Assembly: GCA_021815905.1 (NCBI GenBank)
Contig: JAKAZP010000097.1
Location: forward strand, 1 to 8,336
Direction: 5' to 3'
Length of the DNA: 8,336 nucleotides
Source: Pseudomonadota bacterium
GTDB lineage: Bacteria; Pseudomonadota; Gammaproteobacteria; Steroidobacterales; Steroidobacteraceae
Shown: positions 7,086 to 8,336 of the stretch, in pieces
How positions within the stretch are numbered: position 1 is the stretch's first letter
Layout: every line of letters starts with the position of its first letter
Notes under the pieces: model-generated
Database searches by the model: none
The model's input: only the letters and a program-made list of their open reading frames with translations
Told to the model about the DNA's origin: nothing
Program-made: the position numbers and the translations under genes

Positions 7086-8336
7086 GCGCCGGCGCTGCCG
7101 CAGAGCAACGCGACCGGGAAGCGCTCGAGGGCCTGCGCGACCGGGAGCGAGCGTCGCCCGGGCCCGCCCTGCGGCGCGATGTCGCGCCCATCGAGCACAC
7201 CGCGCAGCGCCCCGTCGCACTTGGGCGGCAGCCGCACGGTCGTGTCGTCCCAGACCTCGCGGCCGAGCGGCGCGAGGTCCCGGCCCGCCAGCAGCCGCAG
7301 GTACAGCCTCGGGGCGAGCACGACGGCGAGCCGCGGGCCGTGTCGACGCGCGTAGGCGCAGAGGTGCGACGCGTGCGGCCCCGTCACCTTCAGCGGCAGA
7401 TACTGGCCGCGGGCGAAGAGCTCCTCCCGCTCGCGGCGGAAAGCCAGCACCCGCCAGTGCAGAAACAGCTTGCAGCGAGGGTCGGCGATGCTCGTCCCGA
7501 GCGTGCGCGGCAGCTCGGGATCGCCGGCCCGGCTCTCGAGCGCCTCGAGCAGCGCGCGCCGCGCGCGGTAATCCACCGGCCGGCGATTGTCGGGATCGAC
7601 CAGTGAGAAATCCCAGAGCTCGTTGCCCTGATAGATGTCGGGGACGCCCGGCGCGGTGAGCTTCAGCAGGGTCTGCGACAGCGCGTTCAGCAGTCCGAAG
7701 GGCCGGATGCGGCGCTCGAAGGCGCGAAAATCGCCGGGGAAGAGATTCCCCTCGCGCAGCTTCAGCGCGGCGCGGATGAATTGGACGAGCGCGTCCTCGT
7801 ACTCGGCATTGACGCTCGACCAGCTCGTGTGCACCTTGGCCTCGCGCGCGGCCTTCACCATGTAGGACTCGATCCGCTCGCGATAGGCGCCGAACGCCTC
7901 CTCGTCGCCGTCCTCGAGCGGCCACGTGCCGATCAGCGTCTGATAGAACAGGTACTCGTCGTTCGCTGCGGGGGCGGAGGCGCCCTCGAGGCCGCGCTTG
8001 CGCGTCCGGTTCATGCGGCTCCACCGCTCGATGCAGCCGCGCCACTCGTGCGGCAGCTCCGAGAGCACCGCGATGCGCGCGCGGACATCCTCCGAGCGCT
8101 TGGTGTCGTGGGTCGAGGTGGTCAGCATCTCGTGGGGCCAGTGCCTGGCGCGGTACTTGGCATCGAGGTGGAATGGGCGCGGTCGGGCGCCGTAGGTGTC
8201 CGGCTCGCCGCCGACCTCGTTGAGCGAGACCAGGCGATTGAAGCGATACAGCGCGGTATCTTCCACGCCCTTCGCCGTGATCGGCGCGGTGATCTGCTGG
8301 AACTTCATCGCGAAGCGGCGCAGACGCCCGCGGGCG
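7082..8336 (-). CDS. treY: Maltooligosyl trehalose synthase TreY, C-terminal part (5' end beyond the window)
   Basis: TreY ((1->4)-alpha-D-glucan 1-alpha-D-glucosylmutase, a GH13 enzyme) isomerises the reducing-end alpha-1,4 bond of maltodextrins to alpha,alpha-1,1; TreZ then releases trehalose. About 417 residues are visible, roughly half of the usual 700-950. The reading frame is open to the right edge, so the gene starts outside; the internal ATG at 8306-8308 is not the start. Diagnostic TreY stretches are FQQITAPITAKGVEDTALYR near the right edge, NRLVSLNEVGGEPDTYG, MLTTSTHDTKRSEDVRARI, and LLKLTAPGVPDIYQGNE followed by LWDFSLVDPDNRRPVDY (about 7570-7670). The C-terminus ends with a poorly conserved beta-domain tail, ALERFPVALLCGSAGA, complete at TGA 7082-7084. 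No frameshift is seen. A treZ partner is not in the window and may lie to the right. Confidence 0.95.
   Translation of the reverse strand, partial: ARGRLRRFAMKFQQITAPITAKGVEDTALYRFNRLVSLNEVGGEPDTYGARPRPFHLDAKYRARHWPHEMLTTSTHDTKRSEDVRARIAVLSELPHEWRGCIERWSRMNRTRKRGLEGASAPAANDEYLFYQTLIGTWPLEDGDEEAFGAYRERIESYMVKAAREAKVHTSWSSVNAEYEDALVQFIRAALKLREGNLFPGDFRAFERRIRPFGLLNALSQTLLKLTAPGVPDIYQGNELWDFSLVDPDNRRPVDYRARRALLEALESRAGDPELPRTLGTSIADPRCKLFLHWRVLAFRREREELFARGQYLPLKVTGPHASHLCAYARRHGPRLAVVLAPRLYLRLLAGRDLAPLGREVWDDTTVRLPPKCDGALRGVLDGRDIAPQGGPGRRSLPVAQALERFPVALLCGSAGA

Overview
The window reads as a chromosomal segment of a very GC-rich proteobacterium. A beta- or gammaproteobacterium is the likeliest source, inferred from the character of the FolE, TypA and MarR-like proteins; nothing here fixes the genus. 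There are no insertion sequences, tRNAs, rRNAs, CRISPR arrays or phage genes, and codon use looks uniform. It resembles ordinary core and housekeeping DNA rather than an island. I found no convincing new multi-gene defence or mobile system.

Layout from left to right: (i) the last codons of a MarR-like regulator on the plus strand (to 161); (ii) a gap of about 300 bases with some inverted repeats and no credible gene; (iii) a minus-strand NYN-domain nuclease with a C-terminal LOTUS/OST-HTH-like domain (460-1302); (iv) an 89-base divergent promoter region; (v) folE, GTP cyclohydrolase I, on plus (1392-1994); (vi) typA/bipA on minus, converging on folE with 15 bases between stops (2010-3851); (vii) a 128-base divergent region with a good extended -10 promoter for typA; (viii) a plus-strand pair made of a GH100-like (alpha/alpha)6 glycoside hydrolase (3980-5179) and a fused permease/ATPase ABC transporter (5221-7074); (ix) the C-terminal part of treY, maltooligosyl trehalose synthase, on minus (7082 to beyond the right edge), converging on the ABC gene with 7 bases between stops.

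Functionally, folE supplies the first step of tetrahydrofolate/pterin synthesis and typA encodes a ribosome-associated GTPase. The right half leans toward glucan and disaccharide metabolism: TreY turns maltodextrin ends into trehalose units, and the GH100-like enzyme probably hydrolyses a glucoside, sucrose or a glucan. The link between that hydrolase and the ABC exporter rests only on tight, same-strand spacing.

The most interesting observations are small-scale. None of the five gene starts in the window has a visible Shine-Dalgarno sequence. The hydrolase appears to retain the GH100 invertase Asp/Glu catalytic pair. A 20-bp perfect palindrome sits in its coding sequence, and a perfect 7+1+7 palindrome contains the stop codons of the two converging genes. 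Several 10-bp perfect palindromes lie in the 5' regions.
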